NCBI RefSeq assembly: GCF_027924605.1 | Contig: NZ_AP027042.1 | Location: forward strand, 5,371,524 to 5,435,523 | DNA length: 64,000 nucleotides | DNA from: Dyella sp. GSA-30 | Lineage (GTDB): Bacteria; Pseudomonadota; Gammaproteobacteria; Xanthomonadales; Rhodanobacteraceae | Direction: 5' to 3' | Shown here: in pieces, positions 11,024 through 19,474 of the stretch | Layout of the letters: every line of letters begins with the position of its first letter | Numbering within the stretch: position 1 is the first letter of the stretch | Translations under genes and position numbers: made by a program | Notes under the pieces: model-generated | What the model was told of the DNA's origin: nothing | The model's input: the letters and a program-made list of their open reading frames with translations, nothing else | The model's database searches: none

Positions 11024-11024
11024 G

Positions 11025-11040
11025 TTACTAATTTTAGTAA
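11025..11040 (-). promoter_or_regulatory. Probable LexA operator
   Basis: TTACTAATTTTAGTAA on the plus strand is an inverted repeat with arms TTACTAA/TTAGTAA and a two-base centre. It resembles TTAGTA-TACTAA LexA boxes of Xanthomonadaceae and sits immediately before lexA, implying self-regulation of the four-gene cassette. Confidence 0.75.
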
Positions 11041-11241
11041 ATTCCGAGCGCGCCATATAACCCGTTGATTTAGCTTGCATCGTCTTCGCCCTGCAGGCTC
11101 GGGAGTGCCCTGGGCACCCCTGCCAGGCAATTGAACTACCCCGTTATGTCATCGCCTGCGACGCATGAATTGCACAGCTCGGTCACCGTGCGGAGCGTAC
11201 TTAACAAGCCACGACGCTTTTCACGCATAGAGAGAGGGGCC

Positions 11242-11379
11242 ATGAATACGACACAGAAACCTACCGATTCGATCGGACCGGCGAAAAGCAAGGGCGGGAT
11301 CGGTTACGTCCTGCTCTGGCTGTTGGGCGTACCGCTACCGGTGCTCATCCTGATCGGCCTGTTACGCGGTTGTGCCTGA
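11242..11379 (+). CDS. Small single-span membrane protein
   Basis: 45 residues: a short polar N-terminus (MNTTQKPTDSIGPAKSKG), then one strongly hydrophobic segment GYVLLWLLGVPLPVLILIGL ending LRGCA. The ATG follows a purine-rich site (AGAGAGGGG) at good distance. A longer in-frame reading from 11131 looks non-coding. It lies 25 bases before the next gene and is probably co-transcribed with it. The pattern of a helix with a central PLP followed by RGC occurs in unnamed small proteobacterial membrane proteins; no function is assigned. Confidence 0.65.
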   Translation: MNTTQKPTDSIGPAKSKGGIGYVLLWLLGVPLPVLILIGLLRGCA

Positions 11380-11404
11380 TCGCCACCGCCAAGGAGAACT
11401 CACG

Positions 11405-12244
11405 ATGACCGACGTTGCCATTGCATCGCTCAATGACGATCCCGCCACCTGGCGGGCCATGAACTTTCGCGCTGTCTTTGCCGGCTGGCTGGTGGCCACC
11501 GGCGTAGCAGCCCTGCTCTATCTCGCCGGCTTGGCGATGGGATTTTCCTCATTCGACGCCGACCACATGGGCGGCGCAGCCAAGGCCGTGGGTATCGGCA
11601 GCGGCATCTGGATCGTGCTGGTATGGGCCGCCTCGCTGTTTGTCGGCGGCTTGTTTACCAGTTGGTTCGACGCCCATGACGACCAGACCATCGGCAGCCT
11701 GCACGGCGTCGCCGTATGGGGGCTGTCGGTCACCGCATCCATGCTGTGGCTTGCCCTGGGACTGGCCGGTGCCATGCATGCGCATAACGGCATGTCGATG
11801 GGGCACGATGAGCACGGTCCCATGCAAGGCGGTACCGATACCCATGCAGCCTTGATGGGAGACGGCTCGGTAGCCGTACTCGACGCCAATATCGCATCGC
11901 GACTGCCCGCGTCACGCGATCACGGTGCGACGATGCCTATCGTCGCGGCGCTGCTCGCAGGCAAGGATGAAACAGCAGCGAGCCTGTTCTCGGCCAATGC
12001 GGGCGTAACGCATGCCGCCGCCGCGCAGACGCTGGCCGGGCTATCGGCTGAAACGAACGCGGCCCGCGCGGATGCGAAAAGTACCGCCGACCGCACCGCG
12101 CACAATCTCGCCGCCGGCTTATGGGCCTTGGTGTGCGGCCTGCTGATCGGCCTGGTAACAGCGGCCGTGGGTGGCTGGCTGGGCGCCGGACATGTGCACC
12201 GTGTCTATCATCTGCGGGCGTATCCGCGCGCATTGCGGCGCTGA
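11405..12244 (+). CDS. Uncharacterised multi-span inner-membrane protein
   Basis: 279 residues. The start is placed at 11405 after the clear site AAGGAG, rather than at the upstream in-frame codon. The order is: polar N-terminus, hydrophobic segments at about 20-42, 60-84 and 98-120, a His/Met-rich loop (MHAHNGMSMGHDEHGPMQGG), a long Ala-rich soluble stretch, and a last membrane segment near 235-258. The N-terminal part resembles membrane proteins often labelled PhnA-like or YrzE-like, but no enzyme motif is present. The His/Met loop could bind a metal; that is inference only. Confidence 0.75.
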   Translation: MTDVAIASLNDDPATWRAMNFRAVFAGWLVATGVAALLYLAGLAMGFSSFDADHMGGAAKAVGIGSGIWIVLVWAASLFVGGLFTSWFDAHDDQTIGSLHGVAVWGLSVTASMLWLALGLAGAMHAHNGMSMGHDEHGPMQGGTDTHAALMGDGSVAVLDANIASRLPASRDHGATMPIVAALLAGKDETAASLFSANAGVTHAAAAQTLAGLSAETNAARADAKSTADRTAHNLAAGLWALVCGLLIGLVTAAVGGWLGAGHVHRVYHLRAYPRALRR

Positions 12245-12266
12245 TCTGCAGCATGTAAAAAGCCAG

Positions 12267-12295
12267 GAGCCGGGTTATATGCCCGGCTCTTTTTT
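12267..12295. terminator. Rho-independent terminator between convergent genes
   Basis: An 8-base GC-rich stem GAGCCGGG/CCCGGCTC with a 7-base loop is followed by T6 on the plus strand. A-rich bases on the left side give a poorer U-tract for the minus strand. It ends the plus-strand membrane-protein transcript and may serve the opposing chemotaxis gene. Confidence 0.85.
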
Positions 12296-12303
12296 GCCCG
12301 GCG

Positions 12304-13947
12304 TTACGCCGAGGCAAAACCGCCGCGCATGTCCATGGCGCCGGCATCGCGCCAACGCTCTTCGCGTTGTCGGGCCATGTCAGATACTGATACTGGCGAG
12401 GATGATTCGGCCAGCTGAAAGAACGCCACCCGGCTGGCCAGATGGTCGGCCTGCTCGCGCATCGCGCGGCTGGCCGCGGCGGCCTCTTCCACCAACGCAG
12501 CATTCTGCTGCGTGGTTTCGTCCATCTGCAGCACGGCGCGATTGACCTGCTCGATGCCGGCCGATTGTTCCTGGCTTGCCGCCGCGATCTCCGCAACGAT
12601 GTCCGACACCTTGCTGACGCTGGCAAGAATGTCCTGCAACGCCCTGCCTGAGTGACTGACCAGTCGGCTGCCGCTTTCGACCTTCTCGGCACTGTCGTGA
12701 ATCAACACCTTGATCTCGCGCGCCGCCGATGCACTGCGCTGGGCCAGGTTACGTACCTCGGTGGCTACGACTGCAAAACCTCGCCCTTGCTCGCCGGCAC
12801 GCGCCGCTTCCACCGCTGCGTTGAGCGCGAGCAGGTTGGTCTGGAAAGCGATCTCGTCGATAAGGCCGACGATATCGCCGATGCGCCGGCTCGAGTCGCC
12901 GATCTCGTCCATCGCGTGCACGGCCTTGGCCACGACGTCGCCGCCCTGGCGCGCTTCGTCGCGAGCATCGCGCGCCAGCTGATTGGCGGCGCTGGCGTTA
13001 TCGGCATTCTGGCGCACCGTCGCGGTCAGCTCTTCCATCGACGATGCGGTTTCTTCCAGCCCCGCGGCCTGCTCCTGCGTGCGTTGCGAAAGATCGTCGT
13101 TGCCCTGGGAGATCTGCTCGGCGCCGCTACGCACGATGTCGGCACCCTGGCGCACGTCGCTGACGATATCGGCCAGGCGCTGCCGCATCCCGGCGAGCGT
13201 ATGCAGCACGCTGCCTTCATGGAACGACTCATCGCCATGCGCACGCACATCGCCGTCGGCAATGCGCTGCGCCATCGCCATGGCCATGTGCGGCTCGCCG
13301 CCGATGCTGCGGCCCACGCCACGCACCGCGATCAGCACCACACCGAAAACCAGCAAGGCCACCAGCGCGGCGAACGCGCCGAACTCCAGCAGCACACGGT
13401 AGAAGGCCTGTTGCACATCTTCGATGTACACACCCGTGCCCAGATGCCAGTCCCAGGCCGGCGTCATGCTGACGTAGCTGATCTTCGGCAGCGCGCCCTT
13501 GCCGTCGGGCTTGGGCCAGGTGTAGTCGATAAAACCATGGCCCTCGCGCTTGTCGAGCGCCACCATGGCGCGAAACAGTTCCTTGCCGTTGGTGTCTTTC
13601 TTATCGCCCACATTACTGCCGACCATCTTGGGCGATACCGGATGCATCAGCATCACCGGCCCGGAATCGATCAGGAAGAAGTACCCGGTGCCGTTGTCCC
13701 AACGCATCGCGCGCAGTTCGTCCATCGCCTGGCGCTGTGCATCGGCGCGACTGAGCTTGCCGGACGATTCCAGCGCCACATAGCGATCGATAATGGCCTG
13801 CCCGGCGTCGATATAGCCGCGCAGGTTTTGCTTACGCTCGGCCAATAATGTCGACCGGCTTTGCAAAGAGGCAAAGACCGTGAGTGCCACCAGCCCGATA
13901 GCAACCACGCCCAGGATCGCGGCAAAGCGCGATTTCATGGTCTTCAT
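12304..13947 (-). CDS. Methyl-accepting chemotaxis protein with single Cache sensor
   Basis: 547 residues. TM1 lies near 8-28; a periplasmic sCache_2-like domain follows ([20 protein letters not shown] ... [15 protein letters not shown]); TM2 ([20 protein letters not shown]) precedes a HAMP domain. The cytoplasmic coiled coil carries the conserved hairpin tip [20 protein letters not shown]. It senses a small periplasmic ligand, possibly a short-chain organic acid, and signals to CheA/CheW. There is no NWETF-type tail; the protein ends GGFASA. The start at 13947 has a GGGG-type ribosome-binding site; ATGs at 13965 and 13938 are alternatives. No che genes are adjacent. Confidence 0.93.
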   Translation of the reverse strand: MKTMKSRFAAILGVVAIGLVALTVFASLQSRSTLLAERKQNLRGYIDAGQAIIDRYVALESSGKLSRADAQRQAMDELRAMRWDNGTGYFFLIDSGPVMLMHPVSPKMVGSNVGDKKDTNGKELFRAMVALDKREGHGFIDYTWPKPDGKGALPKISYVSMTPAWDWHLGTGVYIEDVQQAFYRVLLEFGAFAALVALLVFGVVLIAVRGVGRSIGGEPHMAMAMAQRIADGDVRAHGDESFHEGSVLHTLAGMRQRLADIVSDVRQGADIVRSGAEQISQGNDDLSQRTQEQAAGLEETASSMEELTATVRQNADNASAANQLARDARDEARQGGDVVAKAVHAMDEIGDSSRRIGDIVGLIDEIAFQTNLLALNAAVEAARAGEQGRGFAVVATEVRNLAQRSASAAREIKVLIHDSAEKVESGSRLVSHSGRALQDILASVSKVSDIVAEIAAASQEQSAGIEQVNRAVLQMDETTQQNAALVEEAAAASRAMREQADHLASRVAFFQLAESSSPVSVSDMARQREERWRDAGAMDMRGGFASA

Positions 13948-14095
13948 AGATTTTGCCCCTGTCATGCCTACTGCCTACTACCCGTACTTAGACCGGTTAT
14001 CGTCCGGCCATGGGGGGGCTATCGGCGGGGGATCGAAAAATCTTGATAGGCCAAATGGCCAGTGGCGAGACCGGCTCATCCGAATAACCCCGGTT

Positions 14096-14142
14096 CCCCC
14101 TATTCGTCATCCCGGCGCAGGCCGGGATGACGAATAGGGGGG
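14096..14142. repeat. REP-like palindrome, family 1 copy 1
   Basis: Arms of about 21 bases with the core GTCATCCCGGC / GCCGGGATGAC, a GCA centre and flanking C5/G5 runs. The same core recurs at 26548-26584, and a diverged form is at 46098-46226. It sits upstream of the LysR gene. Confidence 0.85.
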
Positions 14143-14226
14143 ATTTCGCTATGCGGCGTAGCAAGATTTCAAGGATTTCGTGCACGCCTATACTCATCAC
14201 ACGATTCACGTCCACCGAGATGACCG

Positions 14227-15117
14227 ATGCGTTCGCTGCCCCCGCTCAACCCCCTGCTGGCATTCGAGGCCGCATCGCGCCATCTGAATTTCACCAAGGC
14301 CGCGCGTGAGCTCAACGTTACCCAGGGGGCGATCAGCCACCAGATTGCGGTCCTCGAGGAGTACTTCGGCGCGAAGCTTTTCGAACGCAAAAGCAACCAG
14401 TTGGAGCTGACGCCCAACGCCGCGGCCTATGCGGAAACGCTGCATGCCGCGTTCGATGATGTGCGCAGGGCAACCGCCAGCTTCAGCGCTGCTGTGTCGC
14501 CGCGCACGACGCTTACGATCAAAGGCTATCCGCTGCTGCTCAGCCGCTGGCTGACACCACGCCTGCCCGCTTTCAGCCGACAGTTTCCACATATCGATCT
14601 GCGGCTGGTCTCGGTATCCGGCGCGAGCCTGGTCGATTTCGAAAATCAGGATATCGACATAGGCATCCGTTACGGTCGCGGCCGCTGGAAAGGGCTGACC
14701 AGCCACCTGCTGTTCGCCGACGAGCTCATCCCGGTCTGCACCAAGGCCTTGGCAAAAGCGCTGCATCTGAAGACAGCGCGGGACCTGGTCGGCAAGCCCT
14801 TATTGCAGACCCACGCACGCGTCAACGACTGGCCCGACTGGTTCAGCTGCGCCGGCGTGGACGACGAAAACGCGCTCAAGCAACTGACTTCGTTCGAGGA
14901 CCTGGGCATCGTGCATCGCTTCGCCATCGAAGGCAGTGGTATCGCCATCCTGCAGAAGAACTACGTGGAAGACGATCTGCGCGAAGGCCGCCTGATCATC
15001 CCGTGCGCTCCGGTGCTGAGACGCGACCTGGGTTATCACCTGGTCACGCCCACCAACAGTGCGAAAGACAGCAAGGTGAGGGAGTTTTCCAACTGGCTGC
15101 TGGCCAACCTGGGCTAG
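14227..15117 (+). CDS. LysR-family transcriptional regulator (GcvA-like)
   Basis: 296 residues. The N-terminal winged helix (about 6-65) has the family signature LAFEAASRHLNFTKAARELN ... TQGAISHQI. The effector domain (about 90-296) has the GcvA-type string DFENQDIDIGIRYGRGRW. LysR regulators usually bind a pathway intermediate and activate neighbouring catabolic genes. Here the gene is convergent with the eleven-gene catabolic cluster, not divergent from its promoter; its stop shares the bases CTAG with the stop of the CitE-like gene. It is the natural candidate regulator of that cluster, by position only. Confidence 0.9.
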   Translation: MRSLPPLNPLLAFEAASRHLNFTKAARELNVTQGAISHQIAVLEEYFGAKLFERKSNQLELTPNAAAYAETLHAAFDDVRRATASFSAAVSPRTTLTIKGYPLLLSRWLTPRLPAFSRQFPHIDLRLVSVSGASLVDFENQDIDIGIRYGRGRWKGLTSHLLFADELIPVCTKALAKALHLKTARDLVGKPLLQTHARVNDWPDWFSCAGVDDENALKQLTSFEDLGIVHRFAIEGSGIAILQKNYVEDDLREGRLIIPCAPVLRRDLGYHLVTPTNSAKDSKVREFSNWLLANLG

Positions 15118-15953
15118 CGCTGATCCAGCATCCGTTGTGCAAGCTTCAGATGCGGTGCATCGACCATCTCGCCCCGTAACGACACCGCGCCAGCCTGCGG
15201 GTTTTCTGCAAAGGCGGCCACGATAGCGCGAGCACGCGCCAGCGCCTGCTCGGAAGGCTCGAACGCGCGATGGATGGTATCGAGCTGCGCGGGGTGAATG
15301 GCCATCATGCCGGTAAAACCATCCTGTGCGGCGCGCGTCGCCACCGCTGAAAGACGTTCGAGATCCGTAAAATCGGGATGCACCGTTTCAATCGCCGGCA
15401 CGCCTGCTGCATGCGCGGCAAACAGCGACAGCGATCGCACCAGCTCATAAGGTGAAGTAAATCGCCCTGCCTCGCGCACTGCGACGGCACCGATCGCCGA
15501 AGACAGATCTTCCGCACCCCAGGTCAAACCGAACAGACGATGCGAGACATCGCGATAGGTTCCCAGTTCGAAGATCGCCGCGGGCGTCTCGGTCGCAATG
15601 GGAAGGATCGGCAAATGCGCCAGTCCGACGCGGCCCAATAGCGCATCGAGTTGAGCGATCGATTCGCGCCCCGCTGCCTTGGGCAATACGATGCCGTCGG
15701 GTGGATGATCGGCCAGACATTCGACATCCGCGCGCGCCAGACCGCCTTGCAAGGGATTGATGCGTACGAACAACAAGGTGTGGCGCGTCTGGGTCGCCAG
15801 AAACCTGGCGAGCATGATGCGAGCATCGGCCTTTCGGTCCGGCGCCACCGAGTCTTCGAGATCGAGCACCACGCTATCGGCCACCGACTGTGCGGCCTTG
15901 ACCATGCGTTCGGCGCGATCGCAGGGTACGAACAACAATGAGCGCAATCTCAT
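15114..15953 (-). CDS. CitE-like CoA-ester lyase (HpcH/HpaI aldolase family)
   Basis: 279 residues forming a TIM barrel. Family motifs are visible: VVLDLEDSVAPDRK near the N-terminus, Arg64 in FVRINP, Glu122 in ATETPAAIFE and Asp149 in WGAEDLSSAIG (the Mg2+ ligands), and the C-terminal GMMAIHPAQLD. Relatives cleave malyl-CoA, citramalyl-CoA or beta-methylmalyl-CoA to acetyl- or propionyl-CoA plus a 2-oxo acid, or act as malyl-CoA thioesterases. The start at 15953 overlaps the stop of the MaoC gene (ATGA). With the adjacent hydratase and the upstream CoA ligase it would form the last step of the pathway. The exact substrate is not known. Confidence 0.88.
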   Translation of the reverse strand: MRLRSLLFVPCDRAERMVKAAQSVADSVVLDLEDSVAPDRKADARIMLARFLATQTRHTLLFVRINPLQGGLARADVECLADHPPDGIVLPKAAGRESIAQLDALLGRVGLAHLPILPIATETPAAIFELGTYRDVSHRLFGLTWGAEDLSSAIGAVAVREAGRFTSPYELVRSLSLFAAHAAGVPAIETVHPDFTDLERLSAVATRAAQDGFTGMMAIHPAQLDTIHRAFEPSEQALARARAIVAAFAENPQAGAVSLRGEMVDAPHLKLAQRMLDQR

Positions 15954-16402
15954 GTCGGGCTCCTGTGCATCAATGCCGTGCGCTGACATTCGCAGACCAG
16001 TTCGTCGCGCTGATTGATCAGGCGATGCAGAAACACCACGATGCCCGCCTCTGGCCGTGAACGACTGTCGCGCAGATCGACAACCTCGGTCTCCGCGTGC
16101 AGGGTATCGCCGATAAAGACCGGCTGCGGCGTCTTCACGCGGTCGTAGCCCAGGTTCGCCAGCATGGTGCGCAAGGTAGTGTCACCTACGCTCAAGCCGA
16201 TCATCAGGCTGAAGCTGAAGGTGCTGTTGACCACGATGCGGCCGAACTCGCTCTGCCGCGCGTATTCGGCATCCAGGTGCAGCGGCTGCGGATTGTGCGT
16301 CAACGTGGAAAACAGCAGATTGTCCGTTTCTGTCACGGTGCGGTGGATGTCGTGCACAAAGCGGTCGCCGACCTGGAATTGTTCGAAGAAGCGTCCGGCC
16401 AT
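15950..16402 (-). CDS. MaoC-type enoyl-CoA hydratase/dehydratase
   Basis: 150 residues, a single hot-dog domain. The hydratase-2 region reads STLTHNPQPLHLDAEYA ... FGRIVVNSTF, keeping Asn-Pro and the catalytic-type His but not the GDxNP form of PhaJ. This variant is usual in hydratases acting on branched dicarboxyl-CoA esters such as mesaconyl-CoA or itaconyl-CoA. It is translationally coupled to the CitE-like lyase and starts 6 bases after the dienelactone hydrolase stop. A hydratase-lyase pair of this type occurs in itaconate degradation and in the ethylmalonyl-CoA pathway. Confidence 0.85.
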   Translation of the reverse strand: MAGRFFEQFQVGDRFVHDIHRTVTETDNLLFSTLTHNPQPLHLDAEYARQSEFGRIVVNSTFSFSLMIGLSVGDTTLRTMLANLGYDRVKTPQPVFIGDTLHAETEVVDLRDSRSRPEAGIVVFLHRLINQRDELVCECQRTALMHRSPT

Positions 16403-16408
16403 GGCGGG

Positions 16409-17074
16409 TCAGGCCAGATGCTTGTGGAAGAAATCCAGCGTGCGCGACTGCGCCAGGTCATACGAAGCCTGGTCGAACGTCGGCCGCTCCTCGCAACCGA
16501 AGCCATGCGATGCGCCGTCATACACGAAAATGTCGATACCCGGCTGCGCCGCCCGGATCGCCTCGACGTCGGCCATCGAAATGGAATGATCCACTTCGCC
16601 GAAATGCATCTGCACCGGGCAGCGTGGCACCTCGTCCTTGTGATTGACGATGCCGCCGCCATACCAGGCAACCGATGCGGCAAAGGCATCGCTGCGAGTA
16701 GCACCCAACCAGGCAACCCGGCCGCCCCAGCAGTATCCGAGCACGCCGACCTTGCGTGCACCAAACGCTGCCCGTGCGGCCTCGATATCCATCATCGAGG
16801 CCGACTCCGGTACCTGCGCGCGCAGGGCAAAACCGTATTGCAGGTCTTCCGGGCTGTAACCGAGCTCGACCTTGCGCTCGGCGCGATCGAGCAGAGCCGG
16901 CGCGATCACCGAGAAACCCGCCTTGGCCAGCTGCGCACAGGCATAGCGCATATGGCTGTTCACGCCGAACACCTCCTGCAAGACCACCAGGCAATAGGGC
17001 GAATCGTCTGGGCCATCCCGATAGGCATCCATGTCATGCCCGTCGGCAGCGGTGAGCGTGATCCAATCAGCCAT
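16409..17074 (-). CDS. Dienelactone hydrolase family protein (copy 1)
   Basis: 221-residue alpha/beta hydrolase. The Cys-Asp-His triad typical of carboxymethylenebutenolidases is readable as Cys115 (GYCWGG), Asp162 (GEVDH) and His190 (ASHGFG). Family members open cyclic enol lactones from ring-cleaved aromatics. A second, diverged copy lies at 21955-22629 in the same putative operon, which suggests two lactone or ester hydrolysis steps. No ring-cleavage dioxygenase is present in the window. Confidence 0.88.
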   Translation of the reverse strand: MADWITLTAADGHDMDAYRDGPDDSPYCLVVLQEVFGVNSHMRYACAQLAKAGFSVIAPALLDRAERKVELGYSPEDLQYGFALRAQVPESASMMDIEAARAAFGARKVGVLGYCWGGRVAWLGATRSDAFAASVAWYGGGIVNHKDEVPRCPVQMHFGEVDHSISMADVEAIRAAQPGIDIFVYDGASHGFGCEERPTFDQASYDLAQSRTLDFFHKHLA

Positions 17075-17149
17075 TGCTTTCGTCTCCTGTTTGCATGCAC
17101 CCGCTTTCCGGTGCGCGAATAGACGCGGTGCGCCGGACGCGCGCCACGC

Positions 17150-18502
17150 TCAGAACTTGAACGAGATCTCGCCGCCGAGCACGGTGGCGTTGGGATAACG
17201 CTTGGCGCTGAACACGCCAGGGTGAATCAGGTACTGCACGTCGGGCGTCAGGAACATCCAGGGCGTGAGCTGGATCTTGTAGGACACGTCGACGTACTGC
17301 TCCGCGCCCAGGTAGCCGAAGTTCGGCTTAGCCGCGACCTGCGCGTTGAACTTGCGCGTATTGAGATACGACTTGGCCCAGCCCACGCTCAGTACATCGT
17401 CAGCGCGATTGGCAAACGGACCGAGCAACAGGAAGCCCAGCGAATCGTAACTGGCGATCTGCGACGTACTATGGTTGCTCTCGGTCCAGTTGCCGAACAG
17501 CACCATGCCTCGCTTGTTGTCGCCGCCGAAGTTGAAGATCATCTGATCGAGCGATAGCCAGCCGCTGTAGCGACCTTCGTGCTGGATTTTCGCGTTGACC
17601 ACATCAGGCGCACGGCTGGTGTCGTAGTACGCACCGATCTTGTAATGGCCGGGCAGCTTGTCCTCGCCCAGGCCAGGGCTCCAGCCCAGTTCGGAGAGAT
17701 AGATCACACCGGTCGAACCGCGGGCGTCGAGCCGGAAGCCCTGGTCGGGGTCGGTGAAACGCGTCGGATTGACGTCGAACACCGCTACTTTGAGGTACCA
17801 GTCCGGACGGAAAAAGCTCGTGACGCGCGCACCCATCTGCGCACCGGGCGGATTCTGGAAACCGCTGGAGTCGGCGGCGAGCGAGTTGGGATGACCGCAG
17901 AAACCCTGGTTCAGAAAACTGCAAAGCAGCGGGTTGTAATCGAACTCCGCCGCGGCCGGAAAATAACCGATCTGATAGGCCAGCTTTCCGTTGAACACGG
18001 TCTGCTTGAAGCTCAGGTTCGCCAGACGGAAGTTTTCGCCTTCACCGTAGTTGCTCTCGATGGTGACGCGGGTACCGGCCAGCAAGGATGCATTGGAGCC
18101 GTAGCGATCGGACACGGCGAACGTCAGGATGCCGTTGTCGATACCCGCCAGTTTCTGCATGTCGAAATTGGCGCCCAGGATCACCTGGTTGTTCGTCGAG
18201 GTCCCTTGCTTGGCCCCGCCCTTGGTGACATCGGCCGACTGCACCTGATAACCGGAGAAGATGTCGACACCGGCATCGCGCCACTTCGAACGCACGCCGC
18301 CCCAATCGCCGGTCATGCCCTGTTGATGCCACCAGTCCTGCATATTGGTGTTCGGCGGCGGCGAATCGATGCGCTGTTGCGGCGGATCGTTCTGCAGCGC
18401 GTCCGCCGCATGAACAGGCGCACACAGCGCCCCCGTCAGAAAAACGAACGCGGCCGCACTCGTGGCACGGATCCGCGTTCGCGATGGATGATGCTTGGAC
18501 AT
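17150..18502 (-). CDS. OprB-type carbohydrate/organic-solute porin
   Basis: 450 residues with a signal peptide ending ...APVHAA. The mature start contains the OprB signature GMTGDWGGVRSKWRDAGVD; the body has alternating aromatic strands and the protein ends in Phe (EISFKF) as outer-membrane barrels do. OprB porins take up sugars or other small solutes. The start at 18502 is chosen because AAGGGGAGGG lies just upstream and the signal peptide begins here; a longer reading from 18604 adds a non-signal stretch. It sits inside the catabolic cluster and probably provides outer-membrane entry for the substrate. Confidence 0.9.
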   Translation of the reverse strand: MSKHHPSRTRIRATSAAAFVFLTGALCAPVHAADALQNDPPQQRIDSPPPNTNMQDWWHQQGMTGDWGGVRSKWRDAGVDIFSGYQVQSADVTKGGAKQGTSTNNQVILGANFDMQKLAGIDNGILTFAVSDRYGSNASLLAGTRVTIESNYGEGENFRLANLSFKQTVFNGKLAYQIGYFPAAAEFDYNPLLCSFLNQGFCGHPNSLAADSSGFQNPPGAQMGARVTSFFRPDWYLKVAVFDVNPTRFTDPDQGFRLDARGSTGVIYLSELGWSPGLGEDKLPGHYKIGAYYDTSRAPDVVNAKIQHEGRYSGWLSLDQMIFNFGGDNKRGMVLFGNWTESNHSTSQIASYDSLGFLLLGPFANRADDVLSVGWAKSYLNTRKFNAQVAAKPNFGYLGAEQYVDVSYKIQLTPWMFLTPDVQYLIHPGVFSAKRYPNATVLGGEISFKF

Positions 18503-18633
18503 AGTTACCCTCCCCTTGGTGACGTGATTACTGGCTTCCTCCCTCCGTCCTTGATCCCTATGCATCCTTGTCGCCCCGGGAGGTGGCCAATTTTTTTTGC
18601 GCACTTACCCCGACAGGCTTGTCGCCCGCCTGA

Positions 18634-18650
18634 AAACAAACGCTTTGTTT
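18634..18650. promoter_or_regulatory. Palindrome in the porin upstream region
   Basis: AAACAAACGCTTTGTTT is a perfect 7-base inverted repeat with a 3-base spacer. It lies 132 bases upstream of the porin start in the only large gap (190 bases) of the cluster, so it is a candidate operator for a second promoter. No known regulator is matched. Confidence 0.4.
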
Positions 18651-18692
18651 GCGACCGGCTGGCCGGCACGCTGGCCGGTGCGGCCGTCGTGT

Positions 18693-19436
18693 TTAGGTTC
18701 TGCTCATGGCGATCAATGCCTGTTCGGACTGACGTTCGTAGTACGACCACAACAAGCGCAGCAAGCGTGGATTGAACGTGCCGCGCGCGCAGTCCGCGGC
18801 CTCTTCCTGGCTAAGCGGCAAGGCGCCACCGAGAATCTCCGCCTCCACCTGCTTGCGTGCGTTCTCTTCAAAAAACGTGCTGCGGAAAAAGGCGATCTCC
18901 GCCGTCTCGCCGACCACTACGCTGCCATGACCGCGCATCTGCACCGCAACGTTCTTGCCCAGCGCCGCCGACAGCGATGCCGCTTGCGAATCGGAAACCA
19001 CCAGGCGCGGATCGTTCCAGGTCGGCACGCCCGTATAGAGGAAGGCACCATGCAGAAACACAGGAACGACATCACGACCGGCAATGCCCAGCAGCGTCGA
19101 GTGCTGCGCATGCAGATGCGTGACACTCATGATTTCCGGGCGATCGCGGTGAATCTGCGTATGGATGCGCCACTCCAATGGAATCTCGCCACCAGGGTGT
19201 TCGAGGATCTCGCCGTTGATATCGAACACGAATACCTGCTCGGGCTGCACCAGCCCTTTCTCCGAACCCGCACCAGGGCTGAGCAGGATGCGATCGGTGC
19301 CAGGCACGCGAATCGACACATGACCGAACATGCCGATCGAACCCTGCAGGTTCAACATCCGGCACATGACCGCGGTTTTCTTGCGCAACTCCGCTTCGGT
19401 CTCGACCGGTGCTACGTCGGCATGCATATCTGTCAT
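18693..19436 (-). CDS. Class II aldolase/adducin-family aldolase or decarboxylase
   Basis: 247 residues. Zinc-site residues of the family are visible: Glu88 (IPLEWRIH), His107 and His109 (THLHAQH) and His170 (RGHGSVVVG). The family includes sugar-phosphate aldolases and decarboxylases of aromatic-derived acids (for example of 3,4-dihydroxyphthalate or 2-hydroxy-3-carboxymuconate semialdehyde). In this aromatic-acid context a decarboxylase is more likely than a sugar aldolase, but that is inference. The ATG at 19436 follows GAGGA; a TTG at 19454 is less likely. Confidence 0.82.
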   Translation of the reverse strand: MTDMHADVAPVETEAELRKKTAVMCRMLNLQGSIGMFGHVSIRVPGTDRILLSPGAGSEKGLVQPEQVFVFDINGEILEHPGGEIPLEWRIHTQIHRDRPEIMSVTHLHAQHSTLLGIAGRDVVPVFLHGAFLYTGVPTWNDPRLVVSDSQAASLSAALGKNVAVQMRGHGSVVVGETAEIAFFRSTFFEENARKQVEAEILGGALPLSQEEAADCARGTFNPRLLRLLWSYYERQSEQALIAMSRT

Positions 19437-19474
19437 GGGAGAAGTCCTCGACAACTATCTGGTTTGAACAAATC

